From: Verrucomicrobiota bacterium
GTDB taxonomy: Bacteria; Verrucomicrobiota; Verrucomicrobiia; Verrucomicrobiales; Akkermansiaceae
Assembly: GCA_004293445.1 (NCBI GenBank)
Contig: RDYP01000009.1
Coordinates: forward strand, 1 to 64,000
Length of the DNA: 64,000 nt
Reading direction: 5' to 3'
Shown here piece by piece: positions 8,654 to 15,986 of this stretch. How positions within the stretch are numbered: the stretch's first letter is position 1; every line of letters starts with the position of its first letter. A model generated the notes under the pieces. The model searched no databases and was not told the DNA's origin. It saw only the letters and a list, made by a program, of their open reading frames with translations. The position numbers and the translations under genes are program-made.

Positions 8654-8833
8654 ATGGCCGATGATTTCCAAGAACCGCTGAAAAAGCGGGTAGGTGGTTC
8701 GTTGGGGAAGGTTCCCGTGCTCGAGCGGCTCGAGATGCTGCGCCGGAACGCGCGGTTCCTTCGCGGTGGAAAATGGCAAGCCCCCGGAAACGATGGAACC
8801 CTCGTTCGAAAAGCTGTTGGGGCTGCTCGCTGA
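8654..8833 (+). CDS. Small protein overlapping a nucleotidyltransferase gene
   Basis: A 59-residue frame from ATG 8654, basic and Arg-rich in its second half (LERLEMLRRNARFLRGGKW). Its last 41 bases overlap the following nucleotidyltransferase gene in a different frame, suggesting translational coupling. No Shine-Dalgarno sequence is evident, and the residues after the overlap start may simply be read-through. A small protein ahead of a nucleotidyltransferase-fold protein is a common layout for toxin-antitoxin-like pairs, but no antitoxin family is recognisable. Its reality as a gene is moderately supported. Confidence 0.45.
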   Translation: MADDFQEPLKKRVGGSLGKVPVLERLEMLRRNARFLRGGKWQAPGNDGTLVRKAVGAAR

Positions 8834-9266
8834 GGCGGGTATTCGTTTCGTGGTGGTGGGTGGAATCGCCGTAACCTTGCAGGGCTATGTGCGTTTGACG
8901 GAGGACATAGATCTGCTGATCGACGCCGAACCTTCGAATCTGTCTTCGCTGCTGGAGCTATTGGGCGCTTACGGAGAGGGCTTCGCGCGCGAGCTGTCAC
9001 TCACGGATTTTACCGATGAAGAGGGCGCGATCCGAATCGTCGAGGAGAGCGAGCAATGCCAGATCGATCTTTTCACGCGAATTTCCGGCCGGACCTATGA
9101 CGATGTGGTGGTTGATGCCGACACGTTTCCCCTTCGTGGCAGGATGGTCCGCTTTGCCTCCAAGAAGTCCTTGATCGGGTGGAAGGAAGCGTCGGTGAGG
9201 GAAAAGGACCGCCTGGACGCCTTGGCGCTGAGGCATCTTGCGGAGGATCCGCGCGCCTTAGATTGA
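8793..9266 (+). CDS. Nucleotidyltransferase-fold protein (AbiEii/NTP-transferase-like)
   Basis: A 157-residue protein that starts EKLLGLLAEAGIRFVVVGGIAVTLQGYVR and continues LTEDIDLLID. This is the GG...(R/T)xTxDIDL pattern of the minimal nucleotidyltransferase superfamily, in which the Asp residues of DIDLLID bind metal. A third acidic site is plausible at CQIDLF. The C-terminal part (KEKDRLDALALRHL-like) fits the end of AbiEii-type proteins. The ATG at 8793 begins just before the conserved domain; the longer frame from 8694 is not domain-like. Possible roles are a toxin-antitoxin effector or a housekeeping NTase; the substrate cannot be told. Confidence 0.75.
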   Translation: MEPSFEKLLGLLAEAGIRFVVVGGIAVTLQGYVRLTEDIDLLIDAEPSNLSSLLELLGAYGEGFARELSLTDFTDEEGAIRIVEESEQCQIDLFTRISGRTYDDVVVDADTFPLRGRMVRFASKKSLIGWKEASVREKDRLDALALRHLAEDPRALD

Positions 9267-9276
9267 GCGGAACGAA

Positions 9277-9300
9277 AAAGGGCGGCCGGAGCCGCCCTTT
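9277..9300. terminator. Bidirectional intrinsic terminator
   Basis: A perfect 10-bp inverted repeat, AAAGGGCGGC - CGGA - GCCGCCCTTT, lies between the convergent nucleotidyltransferase and DUF4340 genes. A run of A precedes it and T follows, so each strand gives a G/C-rich stem followed by U residues. Position, symmetry and tails fit a shared rho-independent terminator for both transcription units. Confidence 0.85.
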
Positions 9301-9323
9301 CGGAAGATGATGGGAGAGCGGTG

Positions 9324-10595
9324 TCACTCGCCTTCCTGCATCGGTGGGATGGAGATGGGCGGCGTCACCGCTTCGATCGGCCTGCCGGTTTGATTGTTGG
9401 CGCCTGCGGGGGTGGGGCTGGCGGCGGCTTCGGCTTTCTTCACGAGGGTCGCGCGGTCCTTGAGCAGGGCCTCCACGCTGTAGCGGGTGACTTTGAAGTG
9501 GCGGCCTGCGAGGGATTTCTCTGCGGCAAGGCGCTTTTCGAGTTCGGCTTTGCGGTCGGCGAAGGCCTTGTCCTTGGTTTTGGCGTCCTCTTCGGATTCC
9601 TTTTCGTCCTTCTTCCGCTCGGCGGGAAGTTCGGCGGCGAGATCGACGCTGAGGATGAAACTGTCCTCCGCCGGGGCGTCACCCTTGGGGGGCTCGGGCG
9701 TCATCGGGGCGATGGTCAGGGTGTAGGCAAAGCCTTCGAAGGTCTCAATTTTGACCGTCTGCTTCTCGGCGGCCTTGGAGACGGATTCGAGCTTGGCGGC
9801 GGGGATCACGTCTTCGAAGCGGGCATAAGAGAAAAGACTCTTGAGCGGCGAGGTGGCGGTGCTGTCGAGGGTCTCGCCGGGCTGGATGCCGTCGAGGGTG
9901 AACTCGGCGTTCTCGTCGGAGCGGGTCAACTTCCAAGCGATCTCGTCAGGCTTGGCCGCGGGGCTGACTGTAATGGCTTTGATCTTCTCAACCTTGAGAA
10001 AGCTGTCGTCGAGCCATCCCTGCGGTTCGGCGCTGAGGGTGGGGAAGATTTCGCCCACCTTGTAAACGCCGGTTTCGTCGGCGTGGTTGCGGACGAAGCG
10101 GCCGGAGGCGCCGCCACCCATCATGCTCATGGGGTCGCCCGCGGCTTCGAGGTTCTTGCCAAGGGTGAGACGGACGAGCTCGGTTCCGGCGTCGTTGGAA
10201 AGGACGACTTCGGTGCCGCGATCTTTCTCCTCCTTCGCGCCGGGGTCCATGCCGAAGCGTGGGGCGAGCGCGGGAGCGGCCTCGATGCCATCGGTCACCG
10301 TCACTTCAGCAAGGGTGCGGATGGCCTCGTTGACCGTGCTGGTTTTGGCGGGGTAGTTCTCACGCTCAGCGACGGTCCATTTCCCGTCCTTGCGAACGAG
10401 GGTAGTGGTCTGTTCACCGGAGCGGACTTCGAGTTTGGCGACTTCGGTCGCCGGGAGATCGGCGATCAGGGTCTGGCCTCGGGAGCGCTGGGTTTTGCTT
10501 TCGAAGCTCTGGTTTTTTCCGGAGCGGACGATCCAAGCGGCGGCGGCGAGGAGGAGGGCGATGGTCCAGAGGACAACGACTTGGCGTTTGTTCAT
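9324..10595 (-). CDS. DUF4340 domain-containing membrane-anchored protein
   Basis: A 423-residue protein with one N-terminal transmembrane anchor (about residues 6-24, VVVLWTIALLLAAAAWIV) and a long extracytoplasmic region. A typical DUF4340 start follows (LIADLPATEVAKLEVRSG, then LVRKDGKWTVAERENYPA), the beta-strand repeat region known from this family. The C-terminal ~110 residues are Lys/Glu-rich and probably helical. It is the last gene of a four-gene operon (ABC ATPase, permease, GldG-like, DUF4340). The pairing of DUF4340 with GldG-like ABC systems is recurrent in Bacteroidota, Planctomycetota and Verrucomicrobiota; the transported substrate is unknown. Confidence 0.82.
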   Translation of the reverse strand: MNKRQVVVLWTIALLLAAAAWIVRSGKNQSFESKTQRSRGQTLIADLPATEVAKLEVRSGEQTTTLVRKDGKWTVAERENYPAKTSTVNEAIRTLAEVTVTDGIEAAPALAPRFGMDPGAKEEKDRGTEVVLSNDAGTELVRLTLGKNLEAAGDPMSMMGGGASGRFVRNHADETGVYKVGEIFPTLSAEPQGWLDDSFLKVEKIKAITVSPAAKPDEIAWKLTRSDENAEFTLDGIQPGETLDSTATSPLKSLFSYARFEDVIPAAKLESVSKAAEKQTVKIETFEGFAYTLTIAPMTPEPPKGDAPAEDSFILSVDLAAELPAERKKDEKESEEDAKTKDKAFADRKAELEKRLAAEKSLAGRHFKVTRYSVEALLKDRATLVKKAEAAASPTPAGANNQTGRPIEAVTPPISIPPMQEGE

Positions 10596-10626
10596 GGCTG
10601 GAAGGTGTGGTTGGGAGAAATGGAGT

Positions 10627-12564
10627 TCAGCGGGCGCGGGTGGCGGAGCGGCGTTTCACGAGGAGGCCGATACCGAAGAGGATGACGAGAAGGGGCATGC
10701 CGAGGACGTTGGCCAAGGTGGCGCGTCCGGCGAGTTTGTCTTTCTCCCGTTTGAGGTCTTTCTGAAGCTCGCGGACTTGCTTGCGGGCATCGACCTCCTG
10801 TTGGCGGAGTTTGCTGATTTCGGCTTCCTGCTCGGGTGAGAGGTAGAGCTCGGATCCGGCGCTCTTTTGGGCCTGGAGTTCGCCGAGCTTGCGCTGGGCC
10901 TCTTCGGCTTGGGTCTCGAACTCGGCAATCTTGTCGCCAACGCGTCGTCGGGCGGCGGCTTCGAGGTCCTTGATTTTGGTGAAGGGTCGGGCGACGGCGG
11001 CGCGGCTGCGAGCGCCGATGAGGTGGCTGGAAGCGGCTGCTTGGTCGATGATGTTGAAGAGCAGGGAGGGGTTCCCGTTGATCTGTTGGGCGACCTGCAT
11101 GCCTCCGCCGAAGTTTTGGAGACGGTAGGCGAACTGGTCGAAGAAGGCATCGACATCGGAGATCAGGAAGACATTGCCGTCCTTGGTCGCTTCGACGAGG
11201 TGGGAAGGCTTTTCTTCCTTCTTGTCCTCAGGCTTGGCGTCTCCTGTCGCGGGTTTTTCGTCCTTTTTGTCTTCCTCCTTGGCGACTTCTTCGCTGCCTG
11301 GCTTTCCTTTCGGGAAAGCGGATTTGAAGCTGCCGGAGAGGTGCATGACAATATCGTAGGCTTTCCTGTCGGTGAGGCTTCGGTCGAGCGAAGGATCCAG
11401 CTGGGCGGCCTTGAAGGCATCGGCAAGACCGGCGTTTTCGGAAGACTTGACCAGCGAATTGATGGACACGCCGCTGCCACCGGTCTTGTTCAGGCCGCCG
11501 GGCAGGAAGAAGACGAGGCTCGTGAGGTCGCGGGTGATGACATTGTCTTTTTGAGGCATGCCGTCCTGCGGGACGGTGAGGACGGCGAGACCAACGCGGT
11601 TGCCGTTCATGGTGGTGGCGTAACTTTCATCGGCGACGACCTGGGTGCCCATCGAGACGCCCCAAGCGCCGAGCAGGGTCGGGAGAGTCGATGCGGTGGG
11701 TGCGCCAGCGCCGCCCATCATCGGGTTCGCGGGTTGGCTCATCTGCGCGGCGACGGAGTGGGGGTCGAGGCAGGCAACGACGGTGCCGCCTTGGAGGAGG
11801 TACTGGTCGATGGCGAACTCGGCCTCGGGGGTGATGCCGGCGGGGTGGAAAAGAAGCACGAGGTCGATCTCTGGGTCGATCTTCTCAGGGGTCATGGTGA
11901 GATCCTTGACCTCGTAGGATTGGGCGAGTTGTTGGTAGATCACCCAAGGCTGCTGACCTTGTTGGCCGGGCATGGTGGCGGGTCCGCCAGTGATGGGGAG
12001 GCCGGACATGAGGCCGATAAGGGGCTTGTCTGGCCGGGACACTTCGGAGATCGCACGGGAGAGCTGGTATTCCAGCATGGTCTCTTGGTTGGGATCGATG
12101 AAGGGGATGGTGGAGGTGCGGTCGAGGCAAGAGACGGCGAGACCGAAGTAGAGATTCTGGTCGTCGAAGCTCTGGCCACGGATGCCGTCCAGGTTTGCGG
12201 AGTCCTCGGCATCGGTGTCAGGCTGGGGATCGAGCTCCTCGACCCGCAGTTTGCCATCGGAGAGGTTTTCGTATTCGGCCAGCAGGTCGTCGACGCGCCG
12301 CATGTGAAGTTTCAGGTCCTCCGGCATGTAGTCGGAGCTACGGGTCGCGTAGTAGCGGATGACGACGGGTGCGCCGAGTTCCTTGAGGATGCCCTTGGTG
12401 CCGTCGGACAGGGTGTGGACCTTGTCGCTGGTGAAGTCGGCGTTCTTGTGGCCGACGCCGAGTGACGAGACGAGGAGGTTGGCGGAGACGACGATGACGG
12501 CCAGGGCGATGATCGCGAGAATGGCGCGGGTCATCGGGTGGAGTGTCTTGGTTTCCTGATTCAT
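10627..12564 (-). CDS. GldG-like ABC transporter auxiliary protein
   Basis: A 645-residue protein with an N-terminal membrane helix (about residues 12-32), a large periplasmic region and a C-terminal helix (LANVLGMPLLVILFGIGLLV) followed by a basic tail. Early residues KVHTLSDGTKGILKELGAPVVIRYY match the GldG/ABC-type uncharacterised family, in which the central domain is ThuA/GATase1-like but non-catalytic. Before the last helix there is a ~70-residue coiled coil (VGDKIAEFETQAEEAQRKL). A low-complexity Lys/Glu/Asp segment occurs near the middle. ATG 12564 was chosen just ahead of the membrane helix; a longer upstream frame is low-complexity read-through into the permease gene. Confidence 0.82.
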   Translation of the reverse strand: MNQETKTLHPMTRAILAIIALAVIVVSANLLVSSLGVGHKNADFTSDKVHTLSDGTKGILKELGAPVVIRYYATRSSDYMPEDLKLHMRRVDDLLAEYENLSDGKLRVEELDPQPDTDAEDSANLDGIRGQSFDDQNLYFGLAVSCLDRTSTIPFIDPNQETMLEYQLSRAISEVSRPDKPLIGLMSGLPITGGPATMPGQQGQQPWVIYQQLAQSYEVKDLTMTPEKIDPEIDLVLLFHPAGITPEAEFAIDQYLLQGGTVVACLDPHSVAAQMSQPANPMMGGAGAPTASTLPTLLGAWGVSMGTQVVADESYATTMNGNRVGLAVLTVPQDGMPQKDNVITRDLTSLVFFLPGGLNKTGGSGVSINSLVKSSENAGLADAFKAAQLDPSLDRSLTDRKAYDIVMHLSGSFKSAFPKGKPGSEEVAKEEDKKDEKPATGDAKPEDKKEEKPSHLVEATKDGNVFLISDVDAFFDQFAYRLQNFGGGMQVAQQINGNPSLLFNIIDQAAASSHLIGARSRAAVARPFTKIKDLEAAARRRVGDKIAEFETQAEEAQRKLGELQAQKSAGSELYLSPEQEAEISKLRQQEVDARKQVRELQKDLKREKDKLAGRATLANVLGMPLLVILFGIGLLVKRRSATRAR

Positions 12565-12589
12565 GGGGTGAAGGGAAGAGGGCTGGGGT

Positions 12590-13324
12590 TTAGGCGCGCT
12601 TGGCGGTGAGGATGGCGCTGGTGCCGCTGAGGCAGGCGATGATGATGGAACCGAACCAGACCGCGTCTTGGAGGCGGAAGGCCCCGCGGGCCATGGACAT
12701 GAAGTGGTCCCAGACGCCGAGCGAGGTGATTGCGTTGGAGACTCCAGACGGCAGGGCCTTGGCATAGGCGCGGACGAAGGGGTCGAAGGTGCCGAGAACG
12801 ATCACGATGCAGATGGTCGCGGCGACGATCAGGCAGATGACCTGGTCGCGGGTGAAGGCGGAGACCAGCAGGGTGATGGCGAGGAAAGTGCAGGCGACCA
12901 GGAAGGCACCGAGGTAGCCGGAGAAGATCGTGAGGTTATCGGGATCGCCGAACCAGTTCACGGTGATCCAGAGCGGGAAGGTCAGCAGGATCGCGACGAG
13001 CCAGACGAGGGCCGCGGCGAGGAATTTGCCGAAGATCACGCTCCACATGGGGATGGGCATGGTGCCGAGAAGTTCGATGGTGCCGCTGCGCTGTTCCTCG
13101 GAGAGCAGGCGCATCCCGACGGCGGGGACGAGCACCATCAGGACGAAGGGTAGGTAGGCGAAGAAGGAATAGGTCAGCGAGGCATCCTGCACGTCCATGA
13201 ATCCGCCGAGGGTGAAGGCGAATACCATGGAGAGGAGAAGGAAGACGACGATGACGGCGTAGGCGATCGGGTGGCTGAAGTAGCTGCCGAGTTCGCGTTT
13301 GAAGATGGTCCAGACGTTTTTCAT
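12590..13324 (-). CDS. ABC transporter permease (GldF-like, ABC-2 type)
   Basis: A 244-residue permease with six hydrophobic segments. The start MKNVWTIFKRELGSYFSHPIAY is typical of ABC-2/GldF permeases, whose N-terminal helix carries a KRE motif before the first membrane span. The SEEQRSGTIELLGTMPI stretch is the conserved cytoplasmic loop that contacts the ATPase. It lies 23 bases downstream of the ATPase gene and 25 bases upstream of the GldG-like gene, so the complex is encoded as one operon. In Bacteroidota, GldA/F/G support gliding; here a role in export or envelope maintenance is as likely. Confidence 0.87.
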   Translation of the reverse strand: MKNVWTIFKRELGSYFSHPIAYAVIVVFLLLSMVFAFTLGGFMDVQDASLTYSFFAYLPFVLMVLVPAVGMRLLSEEQRSGTIELLGTMPIPMWSVIFGKFLAAALVWLVAILLTFPLWITVNWFGDPDNLTIFSGYLGAFLVACTFLAITLLVSAFTRDQVICLIVAATICIVIVLGTFDPFVRAYAKALPSGVSNAITSLGVWDHFMSMARGAFRLQDAVWFGSIIIACLSGTSAILTAKRA

Positions 13325-13347
13325 GGAGAGAGGGGGTGGCTGCGGGA

Positions 13348-14073
13348 TCAGGCGGCGGTGTCCAGGGTGGTCACCTTGCGGAAGAGGTCGGTGAGGGAGT
13401 TGGTGCCGGATTTGGCGATCAATTCGGCGGGCGTGCCGTCTTCGACGATGCGACCGCGGTCGACGATGACGGCGCGGGTGCAGGCGGCTTCGACTTCTTC
13501 TAAAATGTGGGTGGAGAAGAGGATGGCCTTGGTCTCGCCGAGTCGTTTGATGAGTTGCCGGACCTCGTGTTTCTGGTTGGGGTCGAGACCGTCGGTCGGT
13601 TCGTCGAGGATGAGGACTTCGGGATCGTGGAGCAGGGCTTGAGCGAGACAGGTGCGATGGCGGTAGCCTTTGGAGAGGGTCTCGATGGACTGGAAGGCGA
13701 CGCTTTCCAAGAAGCAGGTGGCAATGGCGCGTTCGACGGCATCGTTGCGGGTGTTTCCGGCGAGGCCCCGGGCTTCGGCGCAGAAGCGAAGGAAGCCGGT
13801 GACGGTCATGTCGTTGTAAAGCGGGGCGGATTCGGGGAGGTAACCGATCCTGCGTTTCGCCTCGGCGGGTTGGGCGACGATGGAGATGCCGCAGATTTTG
13901 GCATCGCCGGACGAGGGCGGCAGGAATCCGGTGACCATGCGCATGGTGGTGGACTTGCCGGCGCCGTTTGGCCCGAGGAAGCCGAGCACCTCGCCTTTCC
14001 TGACGGAAAACGAAAGGTGATCGACGGCGGTTTTCTTGCCGAACTGTTTGGAGAGGTTCTCGACTTCGATCAT
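13348..14073 (-). CDS. ABC transporter ATP-binding protein (GldA-like)
   Basis: A 241-residue ABC ATPase. Walker A is GPNGAGKST (about 34-42), Walker B with D-loop is LILDEPTDGLDPNQ, and the switch His is in FSTHILEE. The signature motif is the unusual LSKGYRHR, in place of LSGGQ; LSKGYRQR variants are normal in the GldA/DrrA-type drug and lipid exporters. It is the first gene of the minus-strand operon running down to DUF4340. Its 5' side faces the repeat-rich intergenic block, where the operon promoter must lie. Confidence 0.88.
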   Translation of the reverse strand: MIEVENLSKQFGKKTAVDHLSFSVRKGEVLGFLGPNGAGKSTTMRMVTGFLPPSSGDAKICGISIVAQPAEAKRRIGYLPESAPLYNDMTVTGFLRFCAEARGLAGNTRNDAVERAIATCFLESVAFQSIETLSKGYRHRTCLAQALLHDPEVLILDEPTDGLDPNQKHEVRQLIKRLGETKAILFSTHILEEVEAACTRAVIVDRGRIVEDGTPAELIAKSGTNSLTDLFRKVTTLDTAA

Positions 14074-14225
14074 GGGATCAGAGGGATGGAGTGGGGCTCA
14101 GGTTTGACGCGGGGCGAAGCGACGCCGGGCGTGATTTGCGTCTGAAAAAATTCCAAGTCGGTGGATTGGCAAGGGAAAAGGCGCGGAAGGGGTCGGTGGT
14201 CGTGGGTCGGGGATGGCTGATCAAT

Positions 14226-14348
14226 GGTAGGGACTGACCGCCGGGCGGTCCCACTTTACCTGCGGTGGAGGAAGCGATTCCTCGGCAAGTGCTTTTGCGA
14301 TCCATCCTCGGGGGTGAGAGTCGGCCGGCCCGGCGGTCCAGCCCTACC
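14226..14348. repeat. MITE-like 123-bp repeat unit 1 with terminal inverted repeats
   Basis: The unit starts GGTAGGGACTGACCGCCGGGC and ends with its near-complement (GCCCGGCGGTCCAGCCCTACC); about 18 of the outer 21 positions pair. A perfect 7-bp palindrome (GACCGCC-G-GGCGGTC) lies inside the left end at 14236-14250. The same unit recurs 133 bases downstream. No transposase is present. The whole gap between the ABC ATPase and phoH (14074-14891) is non-coding and repeat-dominated; small frames read through the units only reflect the repeat. Confidence 0.7.
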
Positions 14349-14358
14349 TTTTAGGAAT

Positions 14359-14481
14359 GGTAGGGACTGACTGCTAGGCGGTTCCACTTTACCTGCGGTG
14401 GAAGAGGCGGTTCCTCGGCGAGTGCTTTTGCGATCCATCCTCGGGGGTAAGAGTCGGCCGGCCCGGCGGTCCAGCCCTACC
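14359..14481. repeat. MITE-like 123-bp repeat unit 2, plus truncated third copy
   Basis: A second copy of unit 1 in direct orientation at a spacing of 133 bases, with a diverged left end (CTGCTAGGCGGTT) and an identical right end. A third, internally deleted copy begins at 14493 and is recognisable as far as TTTTGCGA near 14555. The spacer between units is TTTTAGGAAT or TTTTTAGGAAT. The tandem arrangement suggests amplification by slippage or repeated insertion at one spot. Confidence 0.68.
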
Positions 14482-14577
14482 TTTTTAGGAATGGTAGGGA
14501 CCGACTGCTAGGCGGTCACACTTTACCTGCGGCTGCAGAGGCGATGGTTTTGCGAACTCATTGGCGACTCGTCGAAT

Positions 14578-14817
14578 GGGTCGGGGATGGGCCCGTGCCA
14601 GCAGGCTGGCTCCGGGAAAGCTGCAGCAGGCTGCAGCAGTCCAAGGAAGAAGCGGCGGGTTCATTCGTGCGGACCGTCGAAGCCGACTGCAAGTCGGTGC
14701 CACTTCGGCTGCCGCCGATGGGCTTTTTTTGTGGTGGGGGAGGTCGGGGGTGTGGGTCGGGGATGGGCCCGGGCCAGCAGGCTGGCTCCGGGAAAGCTGC
14801 AGCAGTCCAAGGAAGAA
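14578..14817. repeat. Direct repeat pair between the MITE-like units and phoH
   Basis: A sequence beginning GGGTCGGGGATGGGCCCG and running through CCAGCAGGCTGGCTCCGGGA to CCAAGGAAGAA occurs at 14578-14651 and again at 14754-14817. The first copy carries an extra internal CTGCAGCAGG duplication. Each copy contains the palindrome-like CCAGCAGGCTGG. Between the copies is a Pro/Gly-rich stretch with no convincing gene. This is repetitive intergenic DNA that may hold the promoters of the flanking divergent units. Confidence 0.65.
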
Positions 14818-14891
14818 TCATGGGCGGGTGGTCGCTGTTCCTTGGGATTTTGCGGATGACCGCTGGGGTTTGCGGGATTAGAAGGAGGCCG

Positions 14892-15860
14892 ATGAGTGTG
14901 CCCGAGGTGGAAACCAAGCTGGAGTATGAAACGGCGCCGTTCTTGCATTCGTTGTTCGCGAACGATGCGCGGGAGCTTCACTATCTGGAGAGCAAGGTGG
15001 GGGTGAAGGTGGTCACCCGGGACGGTTGGATTTCGTTCGCGGGACCCGATGCCGCGGTGAAGGCGGGGGTGGCGGTGTTTGCAGATCTGGAGAAGGCGCG
15101 GCGTTCGGGATCGGAGATCGGGTCGAGGGATTTTCGTCTTGCGGTGGATCTGGTGGCAGCGGGTGCGGGCTCGGTCGCGGAACTTTCCCAGGTTCGTTTG
15201 TTGGGCCTGCGGGGGCGCAAGCCGGTGATCCCGAAGACGCCGCGGCAGCTGGGATATCTGAAGGCGATGGAGAAGAATGACGTCGTCTTCGGCTTGGGGC
15301 CGGCGGGGACGGGGAAGACCTATCTGGCAATGGCGATGGGCTTGTCGTTGCTGAAAGCCAAGCGGGTGGGGCGGGTGGTCTTGACCCGTCCCGCGGTGGA
15401 GGCGGGGGAGGCGCTGGGTTTTCTACCGGGGGATTTGCGGGAGAAGGTGGCGCCCTACCTGAGGCCGCTCTACGATGCAATCCACGACATGGTGGGGCAC
15501 GAAGAGGGTGAGCGTTACCTGGCGGACGGGACGATCGAGATCGCCCCGCTGGCTTTCATGCGCGGGCGGACTCTGGCGAGGTCCTTCGTGATCTTGGACG
15601 AGGCACAGAATACCACGCGCGAGCAGATGTTCATGGCGCTGACCCGCTTGGGCGAGGAGTCGCGGATGGTGGTGACGGGCGACGGGTCGCAGGTCGATCT
15701 CAAGCCGAATGTGCCATCGGGCCTGTTTGAGGCGGAAAGGGCGTTGGCAGGGGTGGAGGGAGTGGAATTCGTGCGTTTCAGCGGAGTCGATGTCGTCAGG
15801 CATCCGGTCGTGGGTCGTATCATCGAGGCCTATGACGCCCATCGCAGCTCTTCGGGCTGA
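14892..15860 (+). CDS. PhoH-like ATPase (PhoH/YbeZ family)
   Basis: A 322-residue cytoplasmic P-loop ATPase. Walker A is GPAGTGKT (136-143); Walker B is FVILDEAQNTT, with the Gln/Asn/Thr after it characteristic of PhoH. An N-terminal KH-like region (about 20-90) precedes the ATPase domain, as in YbeZ. The start ATG 14892 follows a strong GGAGG (14884-14888), which rejects a longer in-frame reading from 14544 through repeat DNA. It heads the conserved set phoH - HD phosphodiesterase - ybeY, linked to rRNA maturation and ribosome quality control. Confidence 0.93.
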   Translation: MSVPEVETKLEYETAPFLHSLFANDARELHYLESKVGVKVVTRDGWISFAGPDAAVKAGVAVFADLEKARRSGSEIGSRDFRLAVDLVAAGAGSVAELSQVRLLGLRGRKPVIPKTPRQLGYLKAMEKNDVVFGLGPAGTGKTYLAMAMGLSLLKAKRVGRVVLTRPAVEAGEALGFLPGDLREKVAPYLRPLYDAIHDMVGHEEGERYLADGTIEIAPLAFMRGRTLARSFVILDEAQNTTREQMFMALTRLGEESRMVVTGDGSQVDLKPNVPSGLFEAERALAGVEGVEFVRFSGVDVVRHPVVGRIIEAYDAHRSSSG

Positions 15861-15986
15861 GGGGCTTCGCGGTCCGGGCGGCCTCGGATTTGCGGGTTGC
15901 ATCGGTCCGGTGGATCTCCTAAATCGCTGCCCGCCGGTGGGTTCCGAAGCCCGACGGCCCCGATTTCGCAACCCCGTTGCTTCACC

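Noticed and set aside
14078-14438. Two short minus-strand frames with similar proteins (beginning MDRKST) in the repeat block
   Set aside because: They look like paralogues only because they read through the two copies of the MITE-like repeat; no ribosome site and no domain.
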